A stretch of DNA of 64,000 nucleotides from Prevotella sp. 10(H) (GTDB lineage Bacteria; Bacteroidota; Bacteroidia; Bacteroidales; Dysgonomonadaceae). Below are positions 37,722 to 46,706 of this stretch, one piece after another. The translations under genes were made by a program, and so were the position numbers. The stretch spans positions 1 through 64,000 of the forward strand of contig NZ_JOMI01000007.1 in assembly GCF_000711235.1 (NCBI RefSeq), written 5' to 3'. Every line of letters starts with the position of its first letter. Within the stretch, counting starts at the first letter, position 1. The notes under the pieces were generated by a model that made no database searches, was not told the origin of the DNA, and saw nothing but the letters and a program-made list of their open reading frames with translations.

Positions 37722-39518
37722 ATGAAGATTGAAACTAAATTACAAGAAGCTGTAATAAAGGCTATTGAAACTCTATATACACAAAATATCCCTGCGGAAC
37801 AGGCGGTATTACAAAAGACAAAGAAAGAATTTGAAGGACATCTTACGCTTGTCGTATTTCCCTTTCTGAAAATATCCAGGAAAGGACCAGAGCAGACTGC
37901 ACAGGAAATAGGGGAATGGCTGGTAGCTAATACACCGGAGGTAACCCGCTTTAATGTAATAAAAGGATTTCTCAACCTGACAGTGGCGACATCATGCTGG
38001 CTCAAGCAATTGAATACGGTACATTCTACTGAGAATTACGGTATCCACAAGGTTGAAAAAGATGCTCCGTTGGCTATGGTGGAATATTCTTCCCCGAATA
38101 CAAACAAACCTCTGCATTTGGGACATGTCCGCAATAATTTGCTGGGTTTTGCTCTCTCGGAAGTGTTGCAGGCAAACGGCAAACGGGTATTGAAAACCAA
38201 TATAGTTAACGACCGCGGTATCCATATCTGTAAATCCATGCTGGCGTGGCAGAAGTGGGGAAATGGCGAAACTCCCGAATCGAGCGGTAAAAAAGGTGAT
38301 CATCTGGTAGGCGATTATTATGTACTATTCGATAAGCATTATAAAGCCGAATTAGCCGAACTACAGGCAAAAGGACTATCGAAAGAAGAAGCAGAAGCGC
38401 AATCTGTATTTATGGCTGAGGCTCGCGAAATGCTCCGCAAGTGGGAGGCAGGAGACGCCGATACTGTTGAATTGTGGAAAATGATGAATTCATGGGTATA
38501 TGCCGGCTTCGACGAGACATACAAGAAACTCGGTGTTGACTTCGATGAAATATATTACGAATCGGAAACTTATCTCGACGGTAAGGAAACAGTGCTCGAC
38601 GGATTGAAAAGAGGAGTCTTTTATCAAAAGGAGGACGGTTCGGTATGGGCAGACCTTACAGCTGAAGGCTTAGACCATAAACTCTTGCTGCGTAGCGACG
38701 GCACATCTGTCTATATGACTCAGGATATTGGTACCGCTCAGCAACGTTTCAAAAAGCATCGCGACCTGAATGAGATGATTTATGTAGTAGGAAACGAACA
38801 GAATTACCATTTTCAGGTATTGTCCATTGTTTTGGATAAACTAGGCTATGAATTTGGAAAAGGTCTTGTGCATTTCTCATACGGTATGGTGGAGTTGCCG
38901 GAGGGCAAAATGAAATCACGCGAAGGCACGGTTGTAGATGCCGACGACCTGATTGAAGAAATGGTTTCCACAGCCAAAGTCACTTCCGAAGAATTAGGCA
39001 AACTCGACGGAGCCACCGAAGACGAAGCCAATAATATTGCCCGCATAGTAGGTATGGGTGCACTGAAATACTTTATCTTGAAGGTCGACCCTAAAAAGAA
39101 TATGACCTTCAATCCGAAGGAATCGATAGACTTCAACGGAAATACTGGGCCGTTTATTCAATATACTTATGCACGTATCCAGTCCGTTATCCGCAAGGCG
39201 AATGAGCAGGGCTTATCTATCCCGTCATCGTTGCCGACCGATACAGAACTGACCGTAAAAGAAGAAAACCTTATACAGCTGCTTGTCGATTACGATGCTG
39301 TGGTGAAGCAGGCAGGAGATGAATACAATCCGGCGCTGATAGCTAATTATATATACGATTTAGTAAAAGAATACAACCAGTTCTACCACGATTATACAAT
39401 ACTGAAAGAAGAAAATCCGGCATTGAAAAATTTCCGCCTTGTGCTGTCGCAAGAGGTAGGAAAGATAGTAAAAAGCGGTATGTCGTTGCTTGGCATCGAA
39501 GTGCCTGACAGAATGTAG
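37722..39518 (+). CDS. argS: Arginyl-tRNA synthetase
   Basis: A 598-residue class I synthetase that charges tRNA-Arg. An N-terminal Arg-tRNA domain (to about 110) precedes VEYSSPNTNKPLHLGHVRNN, which carries the HIGH motif as HLGH. The KMSKS loop is GKMKSREGTV, a common ArgRS variant, and the C-terminus is the helical anticodon-binding domain with TYARIQSVIRKA. Length is normal. Confidence 0.96.
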   Translation: MKIETKLQEAVIKAIETLYTQNIPAEQAVLQKTKKEFEGHLTLVVFPFLKISRKGPEQTAQEIGEWLVANTPEVTRFNVIKGFLNLTVATSCWLKQLNTVHSTENYGIHKVEKDAPLAMVEYSSPNTNKPLHLGHVRNNLLGFALSEVLQANGKRVLKTNIVNDRGIHICKSMLAWQKWGNGETPESSGKKGDHLVGDYYVLFDKHYKAELAELQAKGLSKEEAEAQSVFMAEAREMLRKWEAGDADTVELWKMMNSWVYAGFDETYKKLGVDFDEIYYESETYLDGKETVLDGLKRGVFYQKEDGSVWADLTAEGLDHKLLLRSDGTSVYMTQDIGTAQQRFKKHRDLNEMIYVVGNEQNYHFQVLSIVLDKLGYEFGKGLVHFSYGMVELPEGKMKSREGTVVDADDLIEEMVSTAKVTSEELGKLDGATEDEANNIARIVGMGALKYFILKVDPKKNMTFNPKESIDFNGNTGPFIQYTYARIQSVIRKANEQGLSIPSSLPTDTELTVKEENLIQLLVDYDAVVKQAGDEYNPALIANYIYDLVKEYNQFYHDYTILKEENPALKNFRLVLSQEVGKIVKSGMSLLGIEVPDRM

Positions 39519-39521
39519 GAA

Positions 39522-40556
39522 TTATTCCGGTTCTTTTCCGCCTGATTCATCCGTCCCAAGTTGTTCATTCAGCTTGGGAATATTATTTAGCCTTTCTATA
39601 AGGTCGCTTCTGTAAGCCATTATGTGTAAAGCAAGCTCCGAACGGCTCCTTGACGGGAGTAGTTCGTGTGCAATATTTATCCATTTAACGGCGTTCTCTA
39701 CATCGTCGAGACATTCGTTGGCTAAAGCAATATTGGATGCCAGGCGTATTTGTTTATTTTTTTTGCTTTCTTCAAACAGCTTGCCCCATATTTCGGCTGC
39801 TTCTTTCCATTTACTTTCAGCTGCATATTGCGCTGCCTGCTTCATCTCCGAAGAATTATCCGTATAGTACCATCTCTGAGCCGGTTTCCATGAAGGCACA
39901 AAATTGCTCGTAAGTTTATCTGCACCTACCATAGACATCTCTGACAAAAGGTCGTTTATCTCGCCCACATCTTTATATTTGCGACTCCAGTTTCCCTGCA
40001 CTTCCCTGAATAAGCTATCGATTACGCCTAAAGGCTTAGAATATTCTGTTCCGTCTTTAGAATAAATATTCACGATTGCCCCTAGTTTTGCCCCCAGAAT
40101 GCTCATATTTGTAAAATATGCCAACTGTTCGTTTTCCACCTGCGCGGCTATACCGAATATATCGAGTGATAGCAGGGCGTCCGCATCTGTTTCTTCGCAA
40201 ATAGATTGTATCTTCATTGCCGACAGGGGAACAACATCTTCGCCTGTTCCTTCATAAGTTTTCTCATGATAAAGAGATACATTATTGAAGTATTTCTCTT
40301 CGCTCATGTATTTTTGTAACGATTGCAGGAATATAGTCCGTGCACTGTCCAGCGAGAGAATAGACTGCCCGGTGTTATTAGTCTCATCCTCATTTTCTTC
40401 CTCCGTATCAGAAGTATTATCTACAATCACCACATTGACTACTTCGGGAGGAAACGAAACAAAAGCCGGCTGGCGAACATCTATTGTCAGATAGTTGGTC
40501 GATGCACATGATGCGAACAGGCAAGCAAGTATAATCGAGTAAATCAGATATTTCAT
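39522..40556 (-). CDS. DUF6340-like lipoprotein
   Basis: A 344-residue lipoprotein (SPII signal CLFASCAS, lipidated Cys at about 17). An acidic stretch (SDTEEENEDETNN) follows the first strand. Middle parts read ILSLDSARTIFLQSL and ICEETDADALLSLDIF. The C-terminal third holds TPR-like helices (EMKQAAQYAAESKWKEAAEIWGKLFEE). It resembles a Bacteroidetes lipoprotein family that I believe is DUF6340. The function is unknown. It is convergent with argS. Confidence 0.75.
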   Translation of the reverse strand: MKYLIYSIILACLFASCASTNYLTIDVRQPAFVSFPPEVVNVVIVDNTSDTEEENEDETNNTGQSILSLDSARTIFLQSLQKYMSEEKYFNNVSLYHEKTYEGTGEDVVPLSAMKIQSICEETDADALLSLDIFGIAAQVENEQLAYFTNMSILGAKLGAIVNIYSKDGTEYSKPLGVIDSLFREVQGNWSRKYKDVGEINDLLSEMSMVGADKLTSNFVPSWKPAQRWYYTDNSSEMKQAAQYAAESKWKEAAEIWGKLFEESKKNKQIRLASNIALANECLDDVENAVKWINIAHELLPSRSRSELALHIMAYRSDLIERLNNIPKLNEQLGTDESGGKEPE

Positions 40557-40710
40557 AACACGTTCATTTAGACTTTTTCTACTTCTAAATTGTAAATCAT
40601 CTTCCTGACTTTTCTTATTCTGAACAACAGAAACTAAGAATGGTTCAAACAGGTCTTCGGCATTAAAAGTACAAAATAAGCATTATATTTGTAATATAAT
40701 CATCAAAATA

Positions 40711-40904
40711 AGTAACTGTTTAAATTTTATTGGCAATCTTCTTTGAACTATTTTGAGATAGCTTTTTTGATTTTTACTCGCTGGTTTAGCGGGCTAAACC
40801 GAGAGGAAAAAGTGAAAAAGATGCTCAAAAGAGTCAAAAGTGAATGCCAAAGAAAAAGAAATAGTTATATAAGAAATGATTTCGGTAAAATTTAAATAGT
40901 TACT
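40711..40904. repeat. 194-bp MITE-like imperfect palindrome
   Basis: Outer inverted repeats AGTAACTGTTTAAATTTTA (40711-40729) and its complement (40886-40904) differ at one base. Inner arms (about 40730-40782 and 40801-40855) continue the pairing with a few gaps around a central GGTTTAG-CGGG-CTAAACC hairpin at 40783-40800. The right arm has an extra ~34 bases. It ends 2 bases before the helicase ATG. No reading frame is inside and no clear target duplication flanks it. Confidence 0.8.
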
Positions 40905-40906
40905 AG

Positions 40907-43078
40907 ATGAATCAACTTTCCGCAAACGAAGTTTTCAAACTGGCAGCCGATATTGTAAGCCATACTTCACAAAGTGTTTTCCTGACGGGTAAGGCCGGAA
41001 CCGGGAAAACTACATTCTTACATTATATCCGTCAGCATGTCGACAAAAATGTGATTGTGGCCGCGCCTACAGGGGTCGCTGCTATCAATGCGGGGGGAGT
41101 AACGTTGCATTCTTTACTGCAATTGCCATTTGAGCCGTTTATCCCAAACTTCGAAGGGAAGAAAAAACTGGACTATCACTTCAAACTACGAAAGTCGAAG
41201 ATAGAAATGCTGCGCGAACTCGATTTGCTGATTATAGATGAGGTGAGTATGCTGCGTGCCGATATGCTCGATGCTATCGATTATATGCTCCGGCGATACA
41301 GAAACAATCAGCAGCCGTTCGGCGGTGTGCAGATACTTTTCATTGGGGATATGTTCCAGTTGCCGCCTGTCGTACAAAATTCAGAATGGGAATTGCTCAA
41401 GCATTACTATCCGTCACCGTTTTTCTTCCATGCACAGGTGCTTGCCGATTATTCACCTTTATATATCGAACTGAAAACGATTTACAGGCAGCAAGACCAG
41501 CAGTTTATCGATATACTGAATCGTATTCGTAACAATTGTGCTACTTCGCAGGATTTGCAGATGCTCAACCAACGATACAATCCGACGTTTAAACTCCCGG
41601 AAGAAAACCGTTACATCGTCCTTTGCACGCACAACTATAAGGCTGACCGTATCAATAACGAAGAATTATCCCGATTGAATGGGAAGAATTATAAATTCGA
41701 AGGTAAAATACACGGCGATTTCTCCGAAAATTCACTACCTACCGAAGCCAGCCTTTCTCTCAAAGAAGGCGCACAGGTGATGTTTGTGAAAAACGATGCA
41801 GGGGAAAACCGCCGCTATTACAATGGTAAGCTTGCTACAGTAATTTTTCTTGGTGAAGAAAAGATACAGGTACGCTTCGAAAACGGCGAAGAAATGGAAC
41901 TGGAGCCGGAAACATGGCGCAATGTCCGTTACTGCCTCAATGAAGAATCGGGAGAAATCGAAGAGGAAGAACTCGGTTCATTCACGCAGTATCCGATACG
42001 CCTTGCTTGGGCGATTACCATACATAAGAGTCAGGGTCTGACATTCGACCGCGTGGTCATAGATGCCGGACAGGCTTTCGCTGCCGGGCAAGTGTATGTC
42101 GCGCTCAGCCGCTGTACTTCGCTCGACGGGATTATTCTGTTTTCGCGCATCACGGCTCAGAGCATAAGCACCGATCAGTTTGCTATCGAATTTGCCAATA
42201 AAGAACAAAGCACTTCTTATCTTTATCAGGTATTGAAAGACGAAAAACCGCGTTACTGCGCCGGACAGCTAAAGAAATATTTCGACTGGTCGCCGTTTAC
42301 CCGAAGCCTGCATTCATTGCACGAACTGGCAACGGAGAAGAAAATTCCGAATCAGGAAGAAACACAGGCGATGATTGCCCGTCTGTGCAGTAAGGCTGTG
42401 GAGCAACAAGAGATAGCGAATAATTTTATAAAGGAACTCGACCGGATTCTGGCCATTCCTAATCCTGATATCGATTACCTGAAAGAACGGGTACGGAAAG
42501 GCATAGTATATTTCCATAAAGATGTGCAGGAATGCATTATTCTGCCTGTAGAGCAACATCTGAATAGCTTGAAGAATGCTTCGAAAGTAAAGCAATATAA
42601 AAAGAAGGCGGAAGAAATATATGCTACTCTACAACGTCTGTTGGAACGGCTCGAAACTGTACGTTACGGAGATATAAACCTTACCGAAGGACTGGCATTT
42701 AATAAAATATCATTACCTAAAGAAGAAGTTGTTGAAAAGCATAAGGAAAAGAAGGAAAAGCCGCAGAAAGGCGAAAGCCAGCGACTGACCTTATCCTTAT
42801 TTAACGAAGGCATGTCTGTAAAAGATATTGCCAAAGAACGCAATCTGGCAGTGACTACTATCGAAGGTCATCTTGCAGGCTTCGTATTGACGGGTGAATT
42901 GTTTATCGGACGTTTGGTGGATGAAAAGAAACTCGGTTACATGCTGCCGGTTTTACGGGAAATAGCGCCGCAAACCTTATTGTCGGAAATAAAAGAACGG
43001 TTGCCGAAAGAATGTTCTTATCTCGATATTAAAGCTATGATAAATTATATAAAATATCTGGATGCGAAAAACGGTTAA
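40907..43078 (+). CDS. Pif1/RecD-like DNA helicase with C-terminal helix-turn-helix
   Basis: A 723-residue superfamily 1 helicase. Walker A is VFLTGKAGTGKTTF (about 25-38), Walker B LLIIDEVSML, motif III ILFIGDMFQLPPVV, and the last motifs RLAWAITIHKSQGLTFDRV and GQVYVALSRCTSLDGI are typical of the Pif1/RecD2 group. The C-terminal ~80 residues (SQRLTLSLFNEGMSVKDIAKERNLAVTTIEGHL) form an HTH_40-like domain that could bind DNA. Its start codon abuts a 194-bp palindrome that must be part of the leader of the transcript. Confidence 0.91.
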   Translation: MNQLSANEVFKLAADIVSHTSQSVFLTGKAGTGKTTFLHYIRQHVDKNVIVAAPTGVAAINAGGVTLHSLLQLPFEPFIPNFEGKKKLDYHFKLRKSKIEMLRELDLLIIDEVSMLRADMLDAIDYMLRRYRNNQQPFGGVQILFIGDMFQLPPVVQNSEWELLKHYYPSPFFFHAQVLADYSPLYIELKTIYRQQDQQFIDILNRIRNNCATSQDLQMLNQRYNPTFKLPEENRYIVLCTHNYKADRINNEELSRLNGKNYKFEGKIHGDFSENSLPTEASLSLKEGAQVMFVKNDAGENRRYYNGKLATVIFLGEEKIQVRFENGEEMELEPETWRNVRYCLNEESGEIEEEELGSFTQYPIRLAWAITIHKSQGLTFDRVVIDAGQAFAAGQVYVALSRCTSLDGIILFSRITAQSISTDQFAIEFANKEQSTSYLYQVLKDEKPRYCAGQLKKYFDWSPFTRSLHSLHELATEKKIPNQEETQAMIARLCSKAVEQQEIANNFIKELDRILAIPNPDIDYLKERVRKGIVYFHKDVQECIILPVEQHLNSLKNASKVKQYKKKAEEIYATLQRLLERLETVRYGDINLTEGLAFNKISLPKEEVVEKHKEKKEKPQKGESQRLTLSLFNEGMSVKDIAKERNLAVTTIEGHLAGFVLTGELFIGRLVDEKKLGYMLPVLREIAPQTLLSEIKERLPKECSYLDIKAMINYIKYLDAKNG

Positions 43079-43518
43079 ATTTCTGATTTTCCGAATAGGA
43101 TAATTTTATCGATAAGTGTACGTTCTTTTATCAGTTCCCGGTTCTCATCATAGAAATTATATTTCTCAAAACGGCACTCTTCGAGTTCGTAGACTTCATC
43201 TTTCGATGTAATAAACAAATCTTCATCCTTTATAATCCCGATTCTTAATCCTAATATGCCTGCCCCCAGCATTATTTGTTGCCGCCATCCCTCGATATCC
43301 TTATTGTATGAGAGGCAGTAATATGTTGTATCGTCAGGTGTCGTTATGACAAAGTTCTGAGATACGACACCTCCCTCTTTTGGTATCAGCGGACGGTGCG
43401 CCGATATAACTTTATTAAATAAATCGCTCTCAAAATCTGTACCGGAAGGAACTTCAAGGTACATGACTTCCCGCCAATCGTATTTTACCCTGCCGGGAAT
43501 TAGTTGTTTGTCTGTCAT
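43075..43518 (-). CDS. Hypothetical protein
   Basis: A 147-residue soluble protein without signal or membrane segment that I do not recognise. Visible stretches are VKYDWREVMYLEVPSGTDFE and FVITTPDDTTYYCLSYNKD. The end overlaps the helicase stop by 4 bases (convergent). It is 24 bases downstream of the SRPBCC gene on the same strand and probably co-transcribed. Confidence 0.72.
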   Translation of the reverse strand: MTDKQLIPGRVKYDWREVMYLEVPSGTDFESDLFNKVISAHRPLIPKEGGVVSQNFVITTPDDTTYYCLSYNKDIEGWRQQIMLGAGILGLRIGIIKDEDLFITSKDEVYELEECRFEKYNFYDENRELIKERTLIDKIILFGKSEI

Positions 43519-43542
43519 ATTCGTTTGTGTAGTCAGTTTAAA

Positions 43543-44049
43543 TTAAAGGCTATCTAACTTCTTTCGTAAATCTTCCTGATAGGTTTCCATAAGTTTGCCG
43601 ATATCGAAGAAGAGATAAGATAGCGTTTTTACAAAAGGATTCTTTATCTGTATATACTCTGTGGCTGTGAATAGAGTGCCGCCGTTTTCCGTTTCTTTAA
43701 ATTCGGCTGTCCAGTATCCGGAGAACATTGCAGATTCCATATCGAAAGAGTAGAATGAATAGGGGTGCTTTTCCTTTGTCGAAAAATGTATTACATTCCC
43801 GTTATCGGCTATTTCATCCCATGTTTCCATATCACCCTTCCTACTTGTTATTACAATCTTTTTCAATCCGCTGCGATACTCGTAATCTTCATTATTTGTA
43901 ACGATATTATATACTGTTTCGGGCGGAGCGGTAAATGTGGACTGACGGGTTTCTATCCGTTCTTTTGGTAATAATAATCCAATGATACCTATAAGGACAA
44001 CTATGGCAATAATGCCGATGAGGATATATATAAGGATGTACATCTTCAT
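43543..44049 (-). CDS. SRPBCC-fold protein with membrane anchor
   Basis: A 168-residue protein. One N-terminal helix (about 5-28, ILIYILIGIIAIVVLIGIIGLLL) anchors a START/SRPBCC-type ligand-binding domain: TFTAPPETVYNIVTNNEDYEYR, DTMETWDE-like strand, GYWTAEFKETENGGTLFTATE. Such domains bind hydrophobic ligands; none can be named. It is 2 bases from the upstream GNAT gene and is part of a three-gene minus-strand cluster. Confidence 0.84.
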   Translation of the reverse strand: MKMYILIYILIGIIAIVVLIGIIGLLLPKERIETRQSTFTAPPETVYNIVTNNEDYEYRSGLKKIVITSRKGDMETWDEIADNGNVIHFSTKEKHPYSFYSFDMESAMFSGYWTAEFKETENGGTLFTATEYIQIKNPFVKTLSYLFFDIGKLMETYQEDLRKKLDSL

Positions 44050-44051
44050 TT

Positions 44052-44528
44052 TTATTTAGATTGCAGTTGCTTACTCATTTTATAGTTGATAAGGCTGAGT
44101 TTGTTGGCTTTCCTTTTCTGTTCTTCATCCACCTTGAATCCCAGCTGTTCAAAAAAAGGCCGGGCTGTAATACTGACCTCCGATATTATCTTTTTAATAT
44201 TATAGTCAGTGGCATATTGCTCTATATGGTTGTATAATAAGGTAGCAATACCCTGATGCTGAAAATCCTTATGTATAAACATCGAATGCAGATATCCCGT
44301 AGGTGAAACGGACGAGAATCCTGTTATTCTGCCTGTAACATCCGTAGCTACAATAAAGTATAAATCCGAAATCAACTGTTTCCAGCGGTCTTCGTTTTCT
44401 CCGCATGATGCCCAGTCTACAATTTCATCTTCCGGATAATCTTTGGCATTGATGGTAAGAATTGTTCCTTTATAAAGTTCTTTTAATTCGGGAATATCAT
44501 CAGTTGTTGCTATACGGATATTATACAT
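44052..44528 (-). CDS. GNAT family N-acetyltransferase
   Basis: A 158-residue acetyltransferase. YNIRIATTDDIPELKELYKG opens the fold, and the acetyl-CoA loop is FIHKDFQHQGIATLLYNHIEQYA. SEVSITARPFFEQLGFKV is the fourth motif. The substrate is unknown. It starts a small minus-strand cluster with the SRPBCC and hypothetical genes. Confidence 0.88.
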   Translation of the reverse strand: MYNIRIATTDDIPELKELYKGTILTINAKDYPEDEIVDWASCGENEDRWKQLISDLYFIVATDVTGRITGFSSVSPTGYLHSMFIHKDFQHQGIATLLYNHIEQYATDYNIKKIISEVSITARPFFEQLGFKVDEEQKRKANKLSLINYKMSKQLQSK

Positions 44529-44597
44529 GTTGCTTTCTATTTTTTACTAAAATTAGAAAAATCGTGGAAATTATCCAAGAATATCAAAAACGTATAT

Positions 44598-44635
44598 AAA
44601 GTAAAGAGGACATATCCTTTCGGCATATGTCCTCT
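44598..44635 (-). terminator. Probable terminator of the rhamnose operon
   Basis: An 11-bp perfect stem AGAGGACATAT / ATATGTCCTCT with a 9-base loop lies just after the rhaD stop. The following minus-strand run TTTACTTTATAT is only partly T-rich. Confidence 0.7.
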
Positions 44636-44654
44636 TCAACCAATTTAACTCACT

Positions 44655-45464
44655 TTATTTAGGGAGATTGAAAGCATCTCGCAATGCTTCCATATCTTTC
44701 ATAGAGGTTCCTTCCGGTTCGAATCCCATCGACTTGGCGGTAAGATATATCTGTGCCGATTTCGACAGTGTATCCACCATGTCGAAAGCTTCCATGATAT
44801 TTTCACTTACCGAACATACGCCGTGTTTTTCCCACATTACTACATCGTATTCCTTGAGCATTTCTACGGTAGCGTCCGCCAGTTCCATCGAACTCGGCAT
44901 TTTATACGGGATAATGCCTAATCCTTTCGGGCAGAATGCACGGGTTTCGGGTATCATGCTCCAAAGAAGATATGTAAGCTTATCCTTTTCGAGGAAAGCA
45001 GGGTTATGAGTCATCGCTATCAGGTCGATAGGGTGGGTATGTAATGCTGCTTTATATCCTGAGCCTACCTCTATCTGATAGTTATGCATCGAAAGATGCG
45101 ACGGCAGTTCTGATGTAGGTTTCACCGGATTGTCGGCAATGATTACATAGCTGGCGCAATCGTCCAATATGCGGATTACAGAGCCGTTTTCCATAGGCCA
45201 GCGTGCAAGGTCGCGCATGCGCCTGTTAGTGCCTTTACAGAAGAAATAGCATCCTTTGAGATATGGCAATGGTTTTCCTATCTGCACTACATCGCTTATT
45301 GGTCTCAATGATCTTATCTCATCATCTATTACATCTGTGATGTTGATAGTGATATTTCCGCCGTTACGTTCGGCCCATCCCTTTTGCCAAAGGTATCCGG
45401 CCACTTCGGCCACTTCGTTTACTCTTTTAGCTAGTTCAGGGCGGTTATCTAATATAGATTTCAT
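44655..45464 (-). CDS. rhaD: Rhamnulose-1-phosphate aldolase
   Basis: A 269-residue class II zinc aldolase that splits L-rhamnulose-1-phosphate into dihydroxyacetone phosphate and L-lactaldehyde. The metal-binding ALHTHPIDL and the later VVMWEKHGVCSV histidines are clear. NGGNITINIT and FCKGTNRRMRDL are family motifs. It is the last gene of rhaB-rhaA-rhaT-rhaD, about 108 bases after rhaT, with a GC-rich structured spacer between. Confidence 0.94.
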   Translation of the reverse strand: MKSILDNRPELAKRVNEVAEVAGYLWQKGWAERNGGNITINITDVIDDEIRSLRPISDVVQIGKPLPYLKGCYFFCKGTNRRMRDLARWPMENGSVIRILDDCASYVIIADNPVKPTSELPSHLSMHNYQIEVGSGYKAALHTHPIDLIAMTHNPAFLEKDKLTYLLWSMIPETRAFCPKGLGIIPYKMPSSMELADATVEMLKEYDVVMWEKHGVCSVSENIMEAFDMVDTLSKSAQIYLTAKSMGFEPEGTSMKDMEALRDAFNLPK

Positions 45465-45480
45465 TGTAATATTTATTTAA

Positions 45481-45575
45481 AGAGCCCCTCCGGCCTCCCC
45501 AAGTGGGAGGTACTTCAGAGGGTAAATTTATATATTTTCTTTTAAACTCCCCTATTGGGAGACAGGGGGCTTTTA
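45481..45575. repeat. GC-rich structured repeat between rhaT and rhaD
   Basis: Imperfect inverted ends AGCCCCT (45483) and AGGGGGCT (45564) enclose two small hairpins, CCTCCC/GGGAGG-like (about 45495-45511) and CTCCCC/GGGGAG-like (about 45547-45563). Such G- or C-run palindromes recur in many Bacteroidota intergenic regions. Confidence 0.6.
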
Positions 45576-46607
45576 TTTCAATACCTGCGGCAAGATGATG
45601 GATATAATCAAAACGATCAGACCGATGACAAGTACTGTAATTGATTTTCGACCCGAACCTTTCCATTCTTTAAGGATAATACCCCATAGATTACTGCACA
45701 ATACATTCAATGACATCAGGATGCTCCACGAGAACGCCATCATTACACTACCCGGCTCGAAGAAGCTTTGTCCGATACCCAACCCGAAGAACTGAGAATA
45801 CCAGAGCAATCCCGCCAGTGCACAAAATGCCAGATTGTTAGCCCATGTTGCACCGCTGATGGATGTATAATCTTTGAATGTTTTGTTTCTATAATTCTGG
45901 AACAGGCAAAAACATGCATTTGTTATGAATGCCCCGATAGTAACGAGGAGTATAACGGGATTCAGTACCAGAAGTTCATTTGCCCCGAGGCTTGCCAACT
46001 GTGCCTTGATAGGCGCTCCGGCTTCCAGTCCGAGATTGAAACAGGCACTCATTACCCCTGCCATCAATGCAATAAGCAATCCTTTCTTAAGAGCAAAGTC
46101 TTTCACGGCCTTCTTCTTTTCTTCTTCCGTCATATTCCGCGATTTCAGCGCGCCCGCATAACCGATAATAGCAATACCGGCAATGGCAATACTTACCCCA
46201 ATTAAAAGGATAAGCCCGTCACCCGAAAACAGGTTTTGCCCCCCTAGAATAGCCGGTATGAGTGTTCCGAATGCAGAACATGTGCCTAATGCAAGCGATT
46301 GCCCCAATGCAATGCCCAGAAAGCGCATACTCAGGCCGAAAGTAAGTCCGCCGACTCCGTACAGCATACCGAAGCCGATAGTCTTCCATGCACCGTCTCC
46401 CGCTGCCGACCATACGTCGATAAGAGATACTCCTACCGGTAAAGCAATCAATGCTCCGATAAGAGGAAATACCAGCCATGCAAATATGCCCTGCATGAGC
46501 CAGAAGCATTCCCACGACCAGTTTTTGACTTTGTTGATAGGTACATAGGAACTGGATTGCCCGAGGCTGCCAATAGCTATTATAACCAGACCGATAATTG
46601 TATTCAT
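45573..46607 (-). CDS. rhaT: L-rhamnose/H+ symporter RhaT
   Basis: A 344-residue polytopic protein with ten membrane segments of the RhaT family. The start TIIGLVIIAIGSLGQSSSYVPINKVKNWSWE is highly conserved, as is FGMLYGVGGLTFGLSMRFLG. It takes up L-rhamnose with protons across the inner membrane. It sits between rhaA and rhaD. The 99-base spacer to rhaA holds a 13-bp inverted repeat. Confidence 0.94.
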   Translation of the reverse strand: MNTIIGLVIIAIGSLGQSSSYVPINKVKNWSWECFWLMQGIFAWLVFPLIGALIALPVGVSLIDVWSAAGDGAWKTIGFGMLYGVGGLTFGLSMRFLGIALGQSLALGTCSAFGTLIPAILGGQNLFSGDGLILLIGVSIAIAGIAIIGYAGALKSRNMTEEEKKKAVKDFALKKGLLIALMAGVMSACFNLGLEAGAPIKAQLASLGANELLVLNPVILLVTIGAFITNACFCLFQNYRNKTFKDYTSISGATWANNLAFCALAGLLWYSQFFGLGIGQSFFEPGSVMMAFSWSILMSLNVLCSNLWGIILKEWKGSGRKSITVLVIGLIVLIISIILPQVLK

Positions 46608-46632
46608 ATTTTATACATTCTTACAAACTAAC

Positions 46633-46692
46633 GCTTACAACAAGGCTCTGATAAAAACAATGGTATGGAAATATAGTGTCCTTGTTGTAAGC
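46633..46692. promoter_or_regulatory. Long-loop inverted repeat between rhaA and rhaT
   Basis: GCTTACAACAAGG (46633-46645) and CCTTGTTGTAAGC (46680-46692) form a perfect 13-bp stem with a 34-base loop. It may be an mRNA stabilising or processing structure for differential expression within the operon. Confidence 0.7.
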
Positions 46693-46706
46693 CGATAGTC
46701 TATAAA

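Noticed and set aside
40711-40904. The palindrome as a simple terminator
   Set aside because: It is far longer than a terminator, has no T-run after the central stem in either direction, and lies directly against a start codon.
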